Assembly: GCA_038230035.1 (NCBI GenBank)
Contig: JBBRNX010000002.1
Coordinates: 1-64,000 of the forward strand
Direction of reading: 5' to 3'
Length of the DNA stretch: 64,000 bases
Source of the DNA: Gaiella sp038230035
GTDB lineage: Bacteria; Actinomycetota; Thermoleophilia; Gaiellales; Gaiellaceae
Each line of letters starts with the position of its first letter. The stretch's first letter is position 1. Shown piece after piece: positions 1-8,094 of the stretch. A model generated the notes under the pieces. That model saw only the letters and a list, made by a program, of their open reading frames with translations. It was not told where the DNA came from and searched no databases. Both the position numbers and the translations under genes were made by a program.

Positions 1-249
1 ACCGTTTTCCGACCCGAGGTTCTCCGTCATTTCGCAGCGGGTGGCGACTACGGAATGGAGGATCTCCGCTCAGAGCTTCGCAACTTCCGCAAGCCGGTGC
101 TCGTCCTCAGCGGCGAGCACGACCGCACGACGTCACCGGCGCGACGCACTCCGCTCGTTCTTGCGCTGGGTCTGAGTCGGGTGGGGTGTGAGTCGGGCAG
201 TGACCTGCGCCGGTCGGGAATCAGCGCGGAATCCTCGCACTTGACATAA
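1..249 (+). pseudogene. Alpha/beta hydrolase, C-terminal fragment with aberrant tail
   Basis: The frame is open at the left edge. It reads about 50 residues typical of the late part of a proline-iminopeptidase-like alpha/beta hydrolase: a PEVLRHFAAGGDYGMEDLR stretch, then KPVLVLSGEHDRTTSP, which carries the acid Asp of the triad. The family normally continues with a helix and the GH segment holding the catalytic His. Here the frame turns into an Arg/Ser-rich, unrelated sequence after SPARR and stops at 247-249. The protein therefore lacks the catalytic His and is probably truncated by a deletion or frameshift near base 150. The family assignment is fairly secure; an intact function is unlikely. 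Confidence 0.55.
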
Positions 250-283
250 CACAGGTTATCGTGCGTCGGTCTGGACGCTCGTG

Positions 284-721
284 TCAGCCGCCCGGCGGCG
301 GAGGAACGACGAGCACCGGGCATGTGGCGAGATAGGGCAACCGATGCGCGACAATGCCGACGAGCAGGCCCTGGATCATGCCGATGCCGCGCGTGCCGGT
401 GACGATCAAGCCGGCGTCGACGTTGCGTGCGACTTCGACGATCTCGTGCGCAGGACCGCCCGCATATGTCGACGCGACGATCTGTAGCTCGGTGTCGATC
501 CCGGCTGCGGCGAGGTCTGCGACCTGAGTACGGATTCGCTGCTCTACCGCGTCCTCGTCGATTCGGCGTGGTACGCCGCCGACGACGGGAGCGAGCATCA
601 TCTCGCGGACGTGGACGACGGTGATGGCAGCTCCGGTCGCACGGGCTAGCTCCTCGGTGACGGAAAGGCCATGCTCGGACTCGGGCGAGCCGTCCAGTGC
701 GAGCACGATGCGCTTGATCAT
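284..721 (-). CDS. Universal stress protein (UspA family)
   Basis: The 145-residue single-domain protein begins MIKRIVLALDGSPESEHG, the beta1/loop signature of UspA proteins. It ends with GTRGIGMIQGLLVG, the Gly-rich ATP-binding loop (G-x2-G-x9-G type), followed by CPVLVVPPP. It is a cytoplasmic ATP-binding stress-response protein; partners are unknown. A GGAGG ribosome site sits 6 nt upstream of the ATG. It is monocistronic and points toward the broken hydrolase at the left edge. Family certain, role generic. Confidence 0.9.
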   Translation of the reverse strand: MIKRIVLALDGSPESEHGLSVTEELARATGAAITVVHVREMMLAPVVGGVPRRIDEDAVEQRIRTQVADLAAAGIDTELQIVASTYAGGPAHEIVEVARNVDAGLIVTGTRGIGMIQGLLVGIVAHRLPYLATCPVLVVPPPPGG

Positions 722-810
722 GTGAACCTCCAGAGCGCCATGTCGGGGAAAGGACGAGGCGAAGGGAGCGACGCGCCGTAGTGCGTTCCCTGCGCCCCGG
801 TTCGAGCGGG

Positions 811-2406
811 CTAGTCAGCTGCGGGAATGGCCTGCAGCGGGACCACGACCTCCTTCCGGCGCGTCGGTGCGCCGAGCAGGTAGAAGACGACGCCGAGCGC
901 GACGAACAGCGCGAGCGGGATCAGCTGACTGGCTTCGTACTGCCAGCGCTGCGCCGCATGGGTCACCGTGCCGGCGCTGTCGACCACAGGCGCGAAGCCG
1001 GTCGGCAGCGAGTCGTCGGGAGACGACTGGCCGAGGCCGGGCCACAGCAGCGCCGCGGTCGCAAGTGCCGCCCAGCCGAACGTCAGGGCGCTGATCACGA
1101 ACGCTCCCGCGTTTCCGAACGGCACGCGGTACGGGCGATGGACAGACGGGAGCTTCCTGCGGAGGAGGTAGAGCGCAGGGAAGATCGCGAGGTACGAGAT
1201 CGTGGTCGTGGAGATGGCGAGCCCGAGGGCCGCGCTGAAGTACTGCGCGGTCGACCCGTTCGTGAGCTTGAAGGCGAGGATCATGAACACGCTCGAGATG
1301 ACTCCCGAGAGCGCGTTTACGGCAATCGGTGTGCCGTAGCGCTTCGAGAACTGACCGAGAATGCGCGGCCCGGCGCCGTCGTAACAAGCGACAGCCTGCG
1401 CCCTGTCCGCACCCATGATCCAGGTCGCTCCGCTCGACATCAGCGCGAAGATGAACCCGATCGCCGCCATGTCGCCCACCACCTTCCCCGCTCCGGTCAA
1501 CACCGTCTGATCCGGGGTCGCGCCAACGTGACCGCCGTAGACCGTGAAGACCGTCTTGATCGCGTCGATGAACCCGCCCAGGCGCGAGACCTGGTTGAGA
1601 GGAAGCACGACCAGGATCGCGAGAATCGGCGCGCCGTAGAGCACAACAGCCATGAACGCCGAGCGGATGACCGTGAACGGCACGTCCTTCTGCGGGTCCT
1701 TCATCTCGTCGCCGGCGGCGTTCGGCAGCTCGAAGCCCACGTAGTTGAAGAAGAGCACCGGCACGAGCGCGATGAACACCGCATAGCTCGGCTTGAAGTC
1801 GCCGCCATGCACACCGTGCACGCCGTGCTTGATGGCATAGATCGCGACCGTGAAGGTGAAGAACGCGAGCACCAGCATCCGGCCCCAGGCGCCGATCGTC
1901 GGCAGCCACTTGCCGACCCCAAAGGACAGGATCGCAGCCCAGACGGAGATCCAGATGAACAGGAGGCCGAAGAGGTACTGCCAGTTACCAAGGTTTGTGA
2001 AGAACGAGTTGAAGGTCGCGACGGCAGTGATGCACAGCGAGCCGCCGAGCCAGATCGGGTTGGAGATCCAGTAGATGATCGCGTTGACGCCGCCGACGAA
2101 CCGGCCGAGAGCGAGCTTCGTCCAGACATACGGGCCGCCCTCCTCCGTGAACGTCGAGCCGAGCTCCGACGTCAGGAGTGCGTACGGGATGAAGAAGACC
2201 GGTACGAGGAAGATCAGCCAGGTGAAGCCCTGGGCGCCGTTGCTCGCGACTGCGCCGATCGTGTCCAGACCGACGAGCGTGCAAACGAGGAAGAAGAACA
2301 TGTCGAAGCGCCCGAAGTGCTTCTGGAGCTTGGCTTTCTCTTCGAGCGCGGCGGTCGTCGTTCGCTCTACAGCCGCTCCGCCCAGAGCCGCACCGCTCAC
2401 CGACAT
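811..2406 (-). CDS. APC-family amino-acid permease (glutamate/GABA antiporter-like)
   Basis: The 531-residue membrane protein has about 12 hydrophobic segments. After a 30-residue hydrophilic N-terminus comes FDMFFFLVCTLVGLDTIGAVA (first segment) and a polar TEEGGPYVW motif between helices, as in the APC superfamily. It is expected to carry amino acids, possibly in exchange, across the cytoplasmic membrane. The pattern resembles YjeM/GadC-type transporters more than the LysP type, but substrate cannot be read from sequence. An AAGGA motif lies about 10 nt before the ATG. The gene stands alone, upstream of Usp in the same direction; a link to stress or acid response is possible but unsupported. 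Confidence 0.85.
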   Translation of the reverse strand: MSVSGAALGGAAVERTTTAALEEKAKLQKHFGRFDMFFFLVCTLVGLDTIGAVASNGAQGFTWLIFLVPVFFIPYALLTSELGSTFTEEGGPYVWTKLALGRFVGGVNAIIYWISNPIWLGGSLCITAVATFNSFFTNLGNWQYLFGLLFIWISVWAAILSFGVGKWLPTIGAWGRMLVLAFFTFTVAIYAIKHGVHGVHGGDFKPSYAVFIALVPVLFFNYVGFELPNAAGDEMKDPQKDVPFTVIRSAFMAVVLYGAPILAILVVLPLNQVSRLGGFIDAIKTVFTVYGGHVGATPDQTVLTGAGKVVGDMAAIGFIFALMSSGATWIMGADRAQAVACYDGAGPRILGQFSKRYGTPIAVNALSGVISSVFMILAFKLTNGSTAQYFSAALGLAISTTTISYLAIFPALYLLRRKLPSVHRPYRVPFGNAGAFVISALTFGWAALATAALLWPGLGQSSPDDSLPTGFAPVVDSAGTVTHAAQRWQYEASQLIPLALFVALGVVFYLLGAPTRRKEVVVPLQAIPAAD

Positions 2407-2546
2407 GCGACGAATCCTTCACCGATGAACAGCACCTCGAGCTCCTCACTCGAGACCGGCGTCATGACAAGCTGCGCCAGACGAGCGAGTATCGGAGATT
2501 CGGCGCGGTCATGCAAGCAGAGCGCCGATGGGGCACGCGTCGTGAG

Positions 2547-3569
2547 CTACGTGCGGAGATACAGCTCGAGGCCGGGCGCGACTGCGCGCAGCTCGCGCAA
2601 CGCCCGCGTTTCGAGCTGGCGCACACGCTCACGCGTGATGCCGAGGATCCTGCCGACCTCTTCGAGCGTCTTCGGGGACTCGCTACCAAGTCCGAAGCGC
2701 TCCGTGAGCACCTGCTGCTGACGCGGCTTCAGCTTCTCGAGGGCTACCCGGAGCTCGGCGCTCCGGAGGATGTCCGAGGTCGCCTGCTCCGGCGCCGGCG
2801 CGTGGAGATCCTCGAGGAGGTCGCCGACGTTGCTCTCGCCGTCGCCGATCGGCGTATCGAGGCTGACGTGATCCTGGATCAGCTCCAGCAGGTCCCGCAC
2901 CCGCTGCTCCGGTAGATCCGCCTCGACGGCGATCTCCGCAATCGACGGGTCACGGTTGAACTTCTGGCCGAGCGTGCGGCGCGCCCGCGTGACGCGGCGC
3001 ACCTGATCGGCGACGTGGACTGGCAGCCGAATCGTCCGACCCTGCTCCGCGAGCGCACGCGAGATCGCCTGCCGGATCCACCATGTTGCGTACGTCGAGA
3101 GCTTGTAGCCGAGCTTGTAGTCGAACTTCTCGACCGCGCGGATCAGCCCGAGGTTTCCCTCCTGGATCAGATCCAGCAGCGGCACCGACGCCTTCGTGTA
3201 CATGCGCGTGATCGACATCACGAGGCGCAGGTTCGACTCGATCAGCTTCCGCTTCGCCTCCTCGTCGCCCTCGTCCTTGCGACGTGCGAGCTCGCGCTCC
3301 TCCGCCGGCGTCAGCAAACGGCCGTCGCCGATCTGGCGGACGTACAGCTTGAGCGGGTCCGAGGTAACCGGGTCCGAGGGTGCTTCCTCGACAGGCTCGA
3401 TAAGGCGATCGAACAGCGGTTCCGCGAGGTTCCCTTCCACGGCGGGTGTATCGGCGGGCGGACACGCTCGCTTGAGGGATAAGGCGGACCCCCTCGCTCG
3501 AGGGAGAGGGCAGTCCCTCTTCGGAGGGCTCGAGAGGGACATAGCGCACCGCCGCCAGGGAAAACCCAT
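2547..3569 (-). CDS. RNA polymerase sigma-70 factor (RpoD/SigA-like)
   Basis: The protein has sigma region 1.2 (DPLKLYVRQIGDGRLLTPAEE), full region 2 with NLRLVMSITRMYTKASVPLL and the TYATWWIRQAISRA core and -10 recognition segment, region 3, and region 4 ending LGITRERVRQLETRALREL, the -35 helix-turn-helix. It lacks the long N-terminal region 1.1 of primary sigma factors, so it could be the housekeeping sigma or a group 2 paralogue. The start is uncertain. ATG 3569 has a GGAG 13 nt upstream and gives 340 residues; ATG 3542 and GTG 3440 are alternatives. The first ~40 residues are low-complexity and coincide with nested hairpins at 3491-3540. A start at 3686 would run into the divergent gene and is rejected. 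Confidence 0.85.
   Translation of the reverse strand: MGFPWRRCAMSLSSPPKRDCPLPRARGSALSLKRACPPADTPAVEGNLAEPLFDRLIEPVEEAPSDPVTSDPLKLYVRQIGDGRLLTPAEERELARRKDEGDEEAKRKLIESNLRLVMSITRMYTKASVPLLDLIQEGNLGLIRAVEKFDYKLGYKLSTYATWWIRQAISRALAEQGRTIRLPVHVADQVRRVTRARRTLGQKFNRDPSIAEIAVEADLPEQRVRDLLELIQDHVSLDTPIGDGESNVGDLLEDLHAPAPEQATSDILRSAELRVALEKLKPRQQQVLTERFGLGSESPKTLEEVGRILGITRERVRQLETRALRELRAVAPGLELYLRT
3491..3540. repeat. Nested alternative hairpins at the sigma-factor start
   Basis: Several perfect inverted repeats overlap here. CCCTCG/CGAGGG spans 3491-3504; AGAGGG/CCCTCT 3505-3520 has a CAGT loop; CCCTC-TTCG-GAGGG covers 3515-3528; GTCCCTCT/AGAGGGAC covers 3513-3520 and 3533-3540. The last three share one arm, so they exclude each other. 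The block touches the ATG at 3542 of the sigma gene and would fold at the 5' end of its mRNA, as leader or first codons depending on the true start. Confidence 0.6.
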
Positions 3570-3660
3570 ACCAATGGCGAATCTCCGCTTAACCGGCTCC
3601 CCCGCAGCCGCGGCTAGCCTTGACCAATGGCGTGTTCGAGCCGATCTGTGAGGTAACACG

Positions 3661-4455
3661 ATGTGCGGCATCGCGGGATACAGCATCGACGACCGATCCG
3701 GGATCGACCGGACGCTCGCGGCGCAGGCTCTGCTCGCAGGAATCGCAGAGCGTGGCGCCGATGCCGTCGGGTATGCCTACCGCGAGAGCTCGGGCGGCGT
3801 CGTGGTGCACAAGCAGCGCACCGGGGCCAGCGCGGTTCTCGACAGCCTCGCGGTCCCCGCCGCCACGCACCAGGTTCTCGTCCACGTCCGCGACTACACG
3901 AAAGGGCATCCGCGGATCGAGGCCAACAACCACCCCATCCGCCACGGGTCAGTGGTAGGCATCCACAACGGCATCATCGAGAACGACGAGGAGATCTTCG
4001 CACGCCACGGCTTCGGCCACGCGGAGCCCGAGATGACGGTCGATTCGGAGGCGATCTTCGCGCTCGTCGATCGACGCCCCGCCGACCTTTCGGCGCTCGA
4101 AGAGCTGCGCGGCGCGATGGCTACCGCATGGCTCGACGAGCGAGATGCCGAGACGCTGCACCTCGCACGTGGCGTCGGCCGTCCGCTCTGGCTCGGCTGC
4201 GGTCGCCGCGCGCTGCTCTTCGCCTCGACGAGATCCGCCCTCGAACTCGCTGAGCGAACGCTTCGGGTTCCGTTGCGGCTCACGGAGCTTCGCGAAGGCG
4301 AGGCTGTCACCGTCGTCCGCGGCAAAGTCGCCGCTCGGGCATCGTTCACGCCCGATCTCGCCTACCGCGAGCAGAACGTTCTGCCGTCGGTACGCGCACC
4401 GCACGAGGGGATCTCATGCCTCGAACGGCTGGCCGCGATCTCCGCCCTCGCGTAA
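3661..4455 (+). CDS. Stand-alone class II (Ntn) glutamine amidotransferase domain protein
   Basis: The sequence begins MCGIAGYS, placing the nucleophile Cys directly after the initiator Met as in GlmS, PurF and AsnB. IEANNHPIRHG and IHNGIIENDEEI match the GlmS glutaminase Arg/His and Asn-Gly oxyanion motifs. At 264 residues it is only the glutaminase half, with no sugar-isomerase, PRTase or synthetase domain. It should hydrolyse glutamine to glutamate plus ammonia, delivered to an unknown partner or used as a free glutaminase. It is divergent from the sigma gene, with about 91 bp between the chosen starts, so the promoter region is shared. The acceptor enzyme is not evident nearby. Confidence 0.8.
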   Translation: MCGIAGYSIDDRSGIDRTLAAQALLAGIAERGADAVGYAYRESSGGVVVHKQRTGASAVLDSLAVPAATHQVLVHVRDYTKGHPRIEANNHPIRHGSVVGIHNGIIENDEEIFARHGFGHAEPEMTVDSEAIFALVDRRPADLSALEELRGAMATAWLDERDAETLHLARGVGRPLWLGCGRRALLFASTRSALELAERTLRVPLRLTELREGEAVTVVRGKVAARASFTPDLAYREQNVLPSVRAPHEGISCLERLAAISALA

Positions 4456-4465
4456 GCGCGGGGAG

Positions 4466-5158
4466 CTACGACGGGGCGAGCGTCCCGTCGGGAAGCACGC
4501 CGACACCTTCTTCTCGGAGCTGCTCTCGGACGAGGAACTGGAACGCAGCCCACGGTCCGGTGTCGATCTCGACCAAGCGGTAGACCTGCCATTCGGACAG
4601 CAGCGCTGGGTCCGACCTTCGCGCGTCCTTCCAGTCCGCCATCTTCGGCAGCCGCGCAAGCTTCCGAGCCAGTAGCGCACCCTGTTCGACCGCCCGCTCA
4701 AGTCGCTCATCCCCCACCGGCACGTCGAAGCCGGCCTCGTTGAGCGCCGCCGTGAGCGAGCCGAACGTGTGCCAGACGAGCGACTTCGAGGCCATCGTGC
4801 CGCGATGTTCCTCGAGGTCGCGCGCGGTTGGGGTGCGACCGAGCTCCGCACCGAGCTCGCGTAGCTGCTGGAGAAGCTCCTCGCGACTGATGAACCGCCT
4901 AGGCCGCAGGCCCGCCGCGCGCTTTGCCGCGTTCCACGTGCCGAAGTGCTCGATCACCGTCTGCGGATGCACCGCTGCCTCGGAGTCCGCGGCGAACTCG
5001 CGCATCGTGGGTGAACGGCCGATGCGCTCTGCACTAGCCCGTAGCTCGTCGAGGATCTGTTCGTCCGTGTAGCGGCGGCGCAGACCGACGCGGAACGCCG
5101 CGAGCGCGTCTTGGTCGATGGCCGCCAGCGCAGGATGGGGACGTCTCACCCGAGCCAT
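4466..5158 (-). CDS. Homing-endonuclease-associated repeat protein (DNA-binding, no nuclease)
   Basis: Two clear copies and a degenerate third copy of a helical repeat are visible. The pattern is a helix, then GRSPTMREF or GRTPTARDL, then FGTWNAAKRAAGL or FGSLTAALNEAGF, about 60 residues per unit. This is the HNH/homing-endonuclease-associated repeat, thought to bind DNA. No HNH, LAGLIDADG or GIY-YIG catalytic block is present in the 230 residues. It may be a small DNA-binding regulator or nucleoid protein. It lies tail-to-tail with the amidotransferase gene (10 bp apart) and is divergent from murT. Repeat family recognised; cellular role unknown. Confidence 0.65.
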   Translation of the reverse strand: MARVRRPHPALAAIDQDALAAFRVGLRRRYTDEQILDELRASAERIGRSPTMREFAADSEAAVHPQTVIEHFGTWNAAKRAAGLRPRRFISREELLQQLRELGAELGRTPTARDLEEHRGTMASKSLVWHTFGSLTAALNEAGFDVPVGDERLERAVEQGALLARKLARLPKMADWKDARRSDPALLSEWQVYRLVEIDTGPWAAFQFLVREQLREEGVGVLPDGTLAPS

Positions 5159-5240
5159 GCAATCACTCTAGAGCAGAATGGGAGAAATGCAAGAGTGCCA
5201 GAGCGGCGACTCTCTCGGACGCCCTGGCTAGGCTCGCGGG

Positions 5241-6608
5241 ATGAGCACGCGCCTGTACCTCGAGTGTGCGGCTGCCCGCACGGTAGGCCGGCTATCGCGG
5301 GTCGCCGGGCGAGGCGGTGGGACGACGCTCCCCGGGAAGTTGCTCTGGAAGCTCGACCCAGGTGCGATCGACGCGCTTGCGGCTCGCTTACCCTACGGTT
5401 CGGCGCTCGTTTCGGCGACGAACGGGAAGACAACGACAACCGCTATGGCCGCGAGAATCCTCTCGACGCAGCACAAGCTTGCGTGGAACAGCTCCGGTGC
5501 GAACCTCGCCTCTGGCGTTGCCTCCACCCTCCTCGCGGCTCCTGATGCCGAGCTGGCGCTGCTCGAAGTCGATGAAGCCGCGTTGCCCGAGATTCTGCGG
5601 CGCACGAAACCACAGGTCGTGTCGCTCGGGAACCTCTTTCGCGACCAGCTCGACCGCTATGGCGAGCTCGAGATCGTCGCCGAGCGCTGGCGCGCGGCAA
5701 TTGCGGCGATGTCGCCCATGACGGCGCTCATCGTGAATGCGGACGATCCGGTGGTGGCTGAGCTCGCCGTCAACCGAAGGAATACGTTGCGCTTCGGAAT
5801 CGACGACCCGGCTCACGCGCGAACGTCGCTCCAGCACGCGGCAGACTCGAAGTACTGCGTGCGCTGTGGGAAGCCCTACGCCTATGAGGCGGCGTACGTC
5901 GGGCACCTTGGCGCGTACCGCTGCGAAGCGTGCGGTCACAGCCGCCCACCATTGGACGTGGCGGCGCACAACATCCATCTCGACGGGCTCGCCGGTTCGA
6001 GCTTCGATCTCGTGACGCCGGGCGGCATCGCGCGCGTGCGGCTTGCTCTTCCCGGGCTGTACAACGTCTACAACGCGCTTGCCGCTGCAGGTGTTGCGTA
6101 CGCCCTCGGGACACCGGTGGACGAGATCGTCGCCGGGCTCGAGCGGTTCACGGCGGCGTTCGGGCGGTTCGAGCGGATCGAGGCGGACGGACGGGAGATC
6201 GTGATGCTGCTGATCAAGAATCCGGCCGGCGCGAACGAGGTCGTCCGTACGCTGATCGACGCCGAGGTGCCGTCCGTCGTCGTGGTCGCGCTGAACGATG
6301 CCATCGCCGACGGGCGCGACGTTTCGTGGATCTGGGACGTCGACTTCGAACCGTTGCTCGAGCGCGTCGAGCGAGTAATCGTGACCGGCGAGCGCGCCGC
6401 AGAGCTCGGACTGAGGTTTCTGTACGGCGGCCTGCCTGAAGCCTCACTCGAAGTCGTCGACTCGCTCGACCAGGCGCTTACCCGAGGGTTGGAGCACGTC
6501 CCCGTAGGCGGGCGGCTCGTCGTGCTCCCCACCTACACGGCGATGCTCGCGCTGCGCGCAATCGCGGCCGATCGCGGGCTCGTGCGGCCCTACTGGGAAC
6601 AGGCATGA
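5241..6608 (+). CDS. murT: Lipid II isoglutaminyl synthase, ligase subunit MurT
   Basis: This Mur-ligase-like protein activates the alpha-carboxyl of D-Glu in lipid II for amidation, at the cytoplasmic membrane face. The ATP loop SATNGKTTTT is at residues 58-67. A MurT-specific zinc ribbon is visible with Cys206, Cys209, Cys228 and Cys231. The C-terminal domain (from about residue 300) matches the MurT-associated DUF1727 that docks GatD. At 455 residues the length is normal. The stop overlaps the gatD start in ATGA, so the two subunits are translationally coupled, as expected for a heterodimer. Confidence 0.92.
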   Translation: MSTRLYLECAAARTVGRLSRVAGRGGGTTLPGKLLWKLDPGAIDALAARLPYGSALVSATNGKTTTTAMAARILSTQHKLAWNSSGANLASGVASTLLAAPDAELALLEVDEAALPEILRRTKPQVVSLGNLFRDQLDRYGELEIVAERWRAAIAAMSPMTALIVNADDPVVAELAVNRRNTLRFGIDDPAHARTSLQHAADSKYCVRCGKPYAYEAAYVGHLGAYRCEACGHSRPPLDVAAHNIHLDGLAGSSFDLVTPGGIARVRLALPGLYNVYNALAAAGVAYALGTPVDEIVAGLERFTAAFGRFERIEADGREIVMLLIKNPAGANEVVRTLIDAEVPSVVVVALNDAIADGRDVSWIWDVDFEPLLERVERVIVTGERAAELGLRFLYGGLPEASLEVVDSLDQALTRGLEHVPVGGRLVVLPTYTAMLALRAIAADRGLVRPYWEQA

Positions 6609-7357
6609 GGATCCGCGTCGCCCATCTGTATCCGGAGTACCTGAACATCTACGCGGACCGCGGCAACATCGCCGTGCTGGCGCGGCGTGCAGCGCTTCGC
6701 GGCCATCCACTGGAGATCGAGCCTGTATCCGTGGGGGACGCTCTCCGCCCGGGCGAGCACGACCTCGTCTATATCGGTGGCGGCCAGGATCGCGAGCAGG
6801 CTCTGATCGCCCCCGACCTCGCGGGGAAAGCCGAAGCGCTGGCGGAGATCGTCGCCGGCGGCGCCGCCCTCCTGGCCGTCTGCGGTGGCTACCAGCTCCT
6901 GGGCCGCGGATATCGAGGTCGCGACGGCTCGGGCATGCCCGGCACGGGGCTCTTCCCGCACGAGACCGTGGCCGGCGAGCGACGGATGATCGGTGACGTC
7001 CTTCTGGAGTGCGAGTTGGAGCCGGGAGCTCGACAGACGGTCGCCGGGTTCGAGAACCACGCCGGACGCACGACGCTCGATCCCGGAGCTGAGCCACTCG
7101 GCCGAGTCGTCGCCGGGTTCGGGAACGACGGCAAGTCCGGATTCGAAGGCTGCCGGGTCGGACGGGCGCTCGGGACGTACCTGCACGGCCCATTGCTGCC
7201 TCGAAACCCTTGGCTCGCGGATCTGCTGCTCTCCTGGGCGATCGCGCATGCCTCCGGCACGGCACCGGAGCCGCTGGAGCCGCTGCCGGATCGACTCGAA
7301 GGCATCGCACACGATGTGGCGGCCGGACGCGCCCGCGCGCGTGGTGGACGCTTCTAG
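6605..7357 (+). CDS. gatD: Lipid II isoglutaminyl synthase, glutaminase subunit GatD
   Basis: The 250-residue triad-type glutaminase of the CobB/CobQ branch supplies ammonia to MurT. The nucleophile Cys93 lies in LLAVCGGYQLLG and His194 in GTYLHGPLLPRNPW. As in other GatD proteins there is no Glu next to that His. The N-terminus HLYPEYLNIYADRGN is highly typical of the family. The ATG overlaps the murT stop. The 3' end overlaps the phosphatase gene on the other strand by 4 bp. Confidence 0.92.
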   Translation: MRIRVAHLYPEYLNIYADRGNIAVLARRAALRGHPLEIEPVSVGDALRPGEHDLVYIGGGQDREQALIAPDLAGKAEALAEIVAGGAALLAVCGGYQLLGRGYRGRDGSGMPGTGLFPHETVAGERRMIGDVLLECELEPGARQTVAGFENHAGRTTLDPGAEPLGRVVAGFGNDGKSGFEGCRVGRALGTYLHGPLLPRNPWLADLLLSWAIAHASGTAPEPLEPLPDRLEGIAHDVAAGRARARGGRF

Positions 7358-8094
7358 CCGGCCAGCCGTCGCCGAAGGTGATCGACCTTATCCCGTTGGA
7401 CGCCCTGCGCCACTAGGTACGACTCGGCCCCTCCCCACCTCGTCTCGAGGTGATCGAGCATGGTGGCCATCGCCGGCCCCGGAGCGGTTATGAGCCGCGT
7501 TCGATATGCGCGCTCGGCGTCGTCATCTGCGCTCTCGAGCCACGTGGCGCAGAGCCGCAGGACACCCTCGTCGCTCGCCGCGAAGTCGTTCACGATCACC
7601 TCGTTCTCGACACCCGCGAGTGAGAGCAGAAGGGCGGAGATAACGCCTGTCCGATCCTTCCCGGCGAAGCAATGGACGGCCACGCAGCCGCCGTTCCCGC
7701 CTGCGACGGCGTTGATGGCACACACAACCTGCGCCGAGTAATCGTCGATCGTCGCGACGTAGAGCGAGGCGAAGACATCGGTGAGATCGTGCGTCGCCCG
7801 AGTGGTCTCCTCCCACTCCCTGTCCTTGACGGGGTCGCGCTCCCCGAACAACGAGACGTGGACGACCTCGACCGGTCCCGGTGCGCCGTCGTTGCGAGCG
7901 CGTTCCTCGGAGAACCGCAGGTCAACCACCCGTGTGACGCCATAGCCAAGTGCGTCGCTCTAGCCCGCCTCGCTCAGGCGGCCGAGGCTGTCGGCACGGA
8001 CCACGGCGCGATAGCGCGTCTCGCCACCAGCGGCCAGAGGTAGCCCACCGAGATCGCGGACGTTGTGGCAACCGTCCCAGGAGAGCTGTCTCAT
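7354..8094 (-). pseudogene. Tyrosine-protein phosphatase (PTP-like, Y_phosphatase3) interrupted by an amber codon
   Basis: The full frame from ATG 8094 encodes an actinobacterial PTPB-like phosphatase: DGCHNVRDLGG near the N-terminus and the P-loop VHCFAGKDRTG with Cys nucleophile and Arg. At codon 45 (7960-7962) TAG interrupts the frame between RLSEAG and SDALGYGVTRVVDLR. Relatives usually have Trp here, and TGG differs from TAG by one base. The ATG overlaps the Nudix stop (ATGA), so the gene start is well supported. A GTG at 7929 could restart translation, giving 191 residues that keep the catalytic loop but lose the first strands. It is either a recent nonsense mutation or a base-call error. 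Confidence 0.75.

Noticed and set aside
781..2721. 646-codon open frame on the plus strand across the APC permease
   Set aside because: It is the antisense shadow of the permease and sigma genes. The product is Arg/Asp/Glu-rich without any family motif, a common effect of high GC.
7960..7962. TAG in the phosphatase gene as recoded amino acid (e.g. pyrrolysine)
   Set aside because: TAG is used as an ordinary stop here (for example pnp and dapD), and no downstream recoding structure or pyl genes are seen; mutation or error is simpler.
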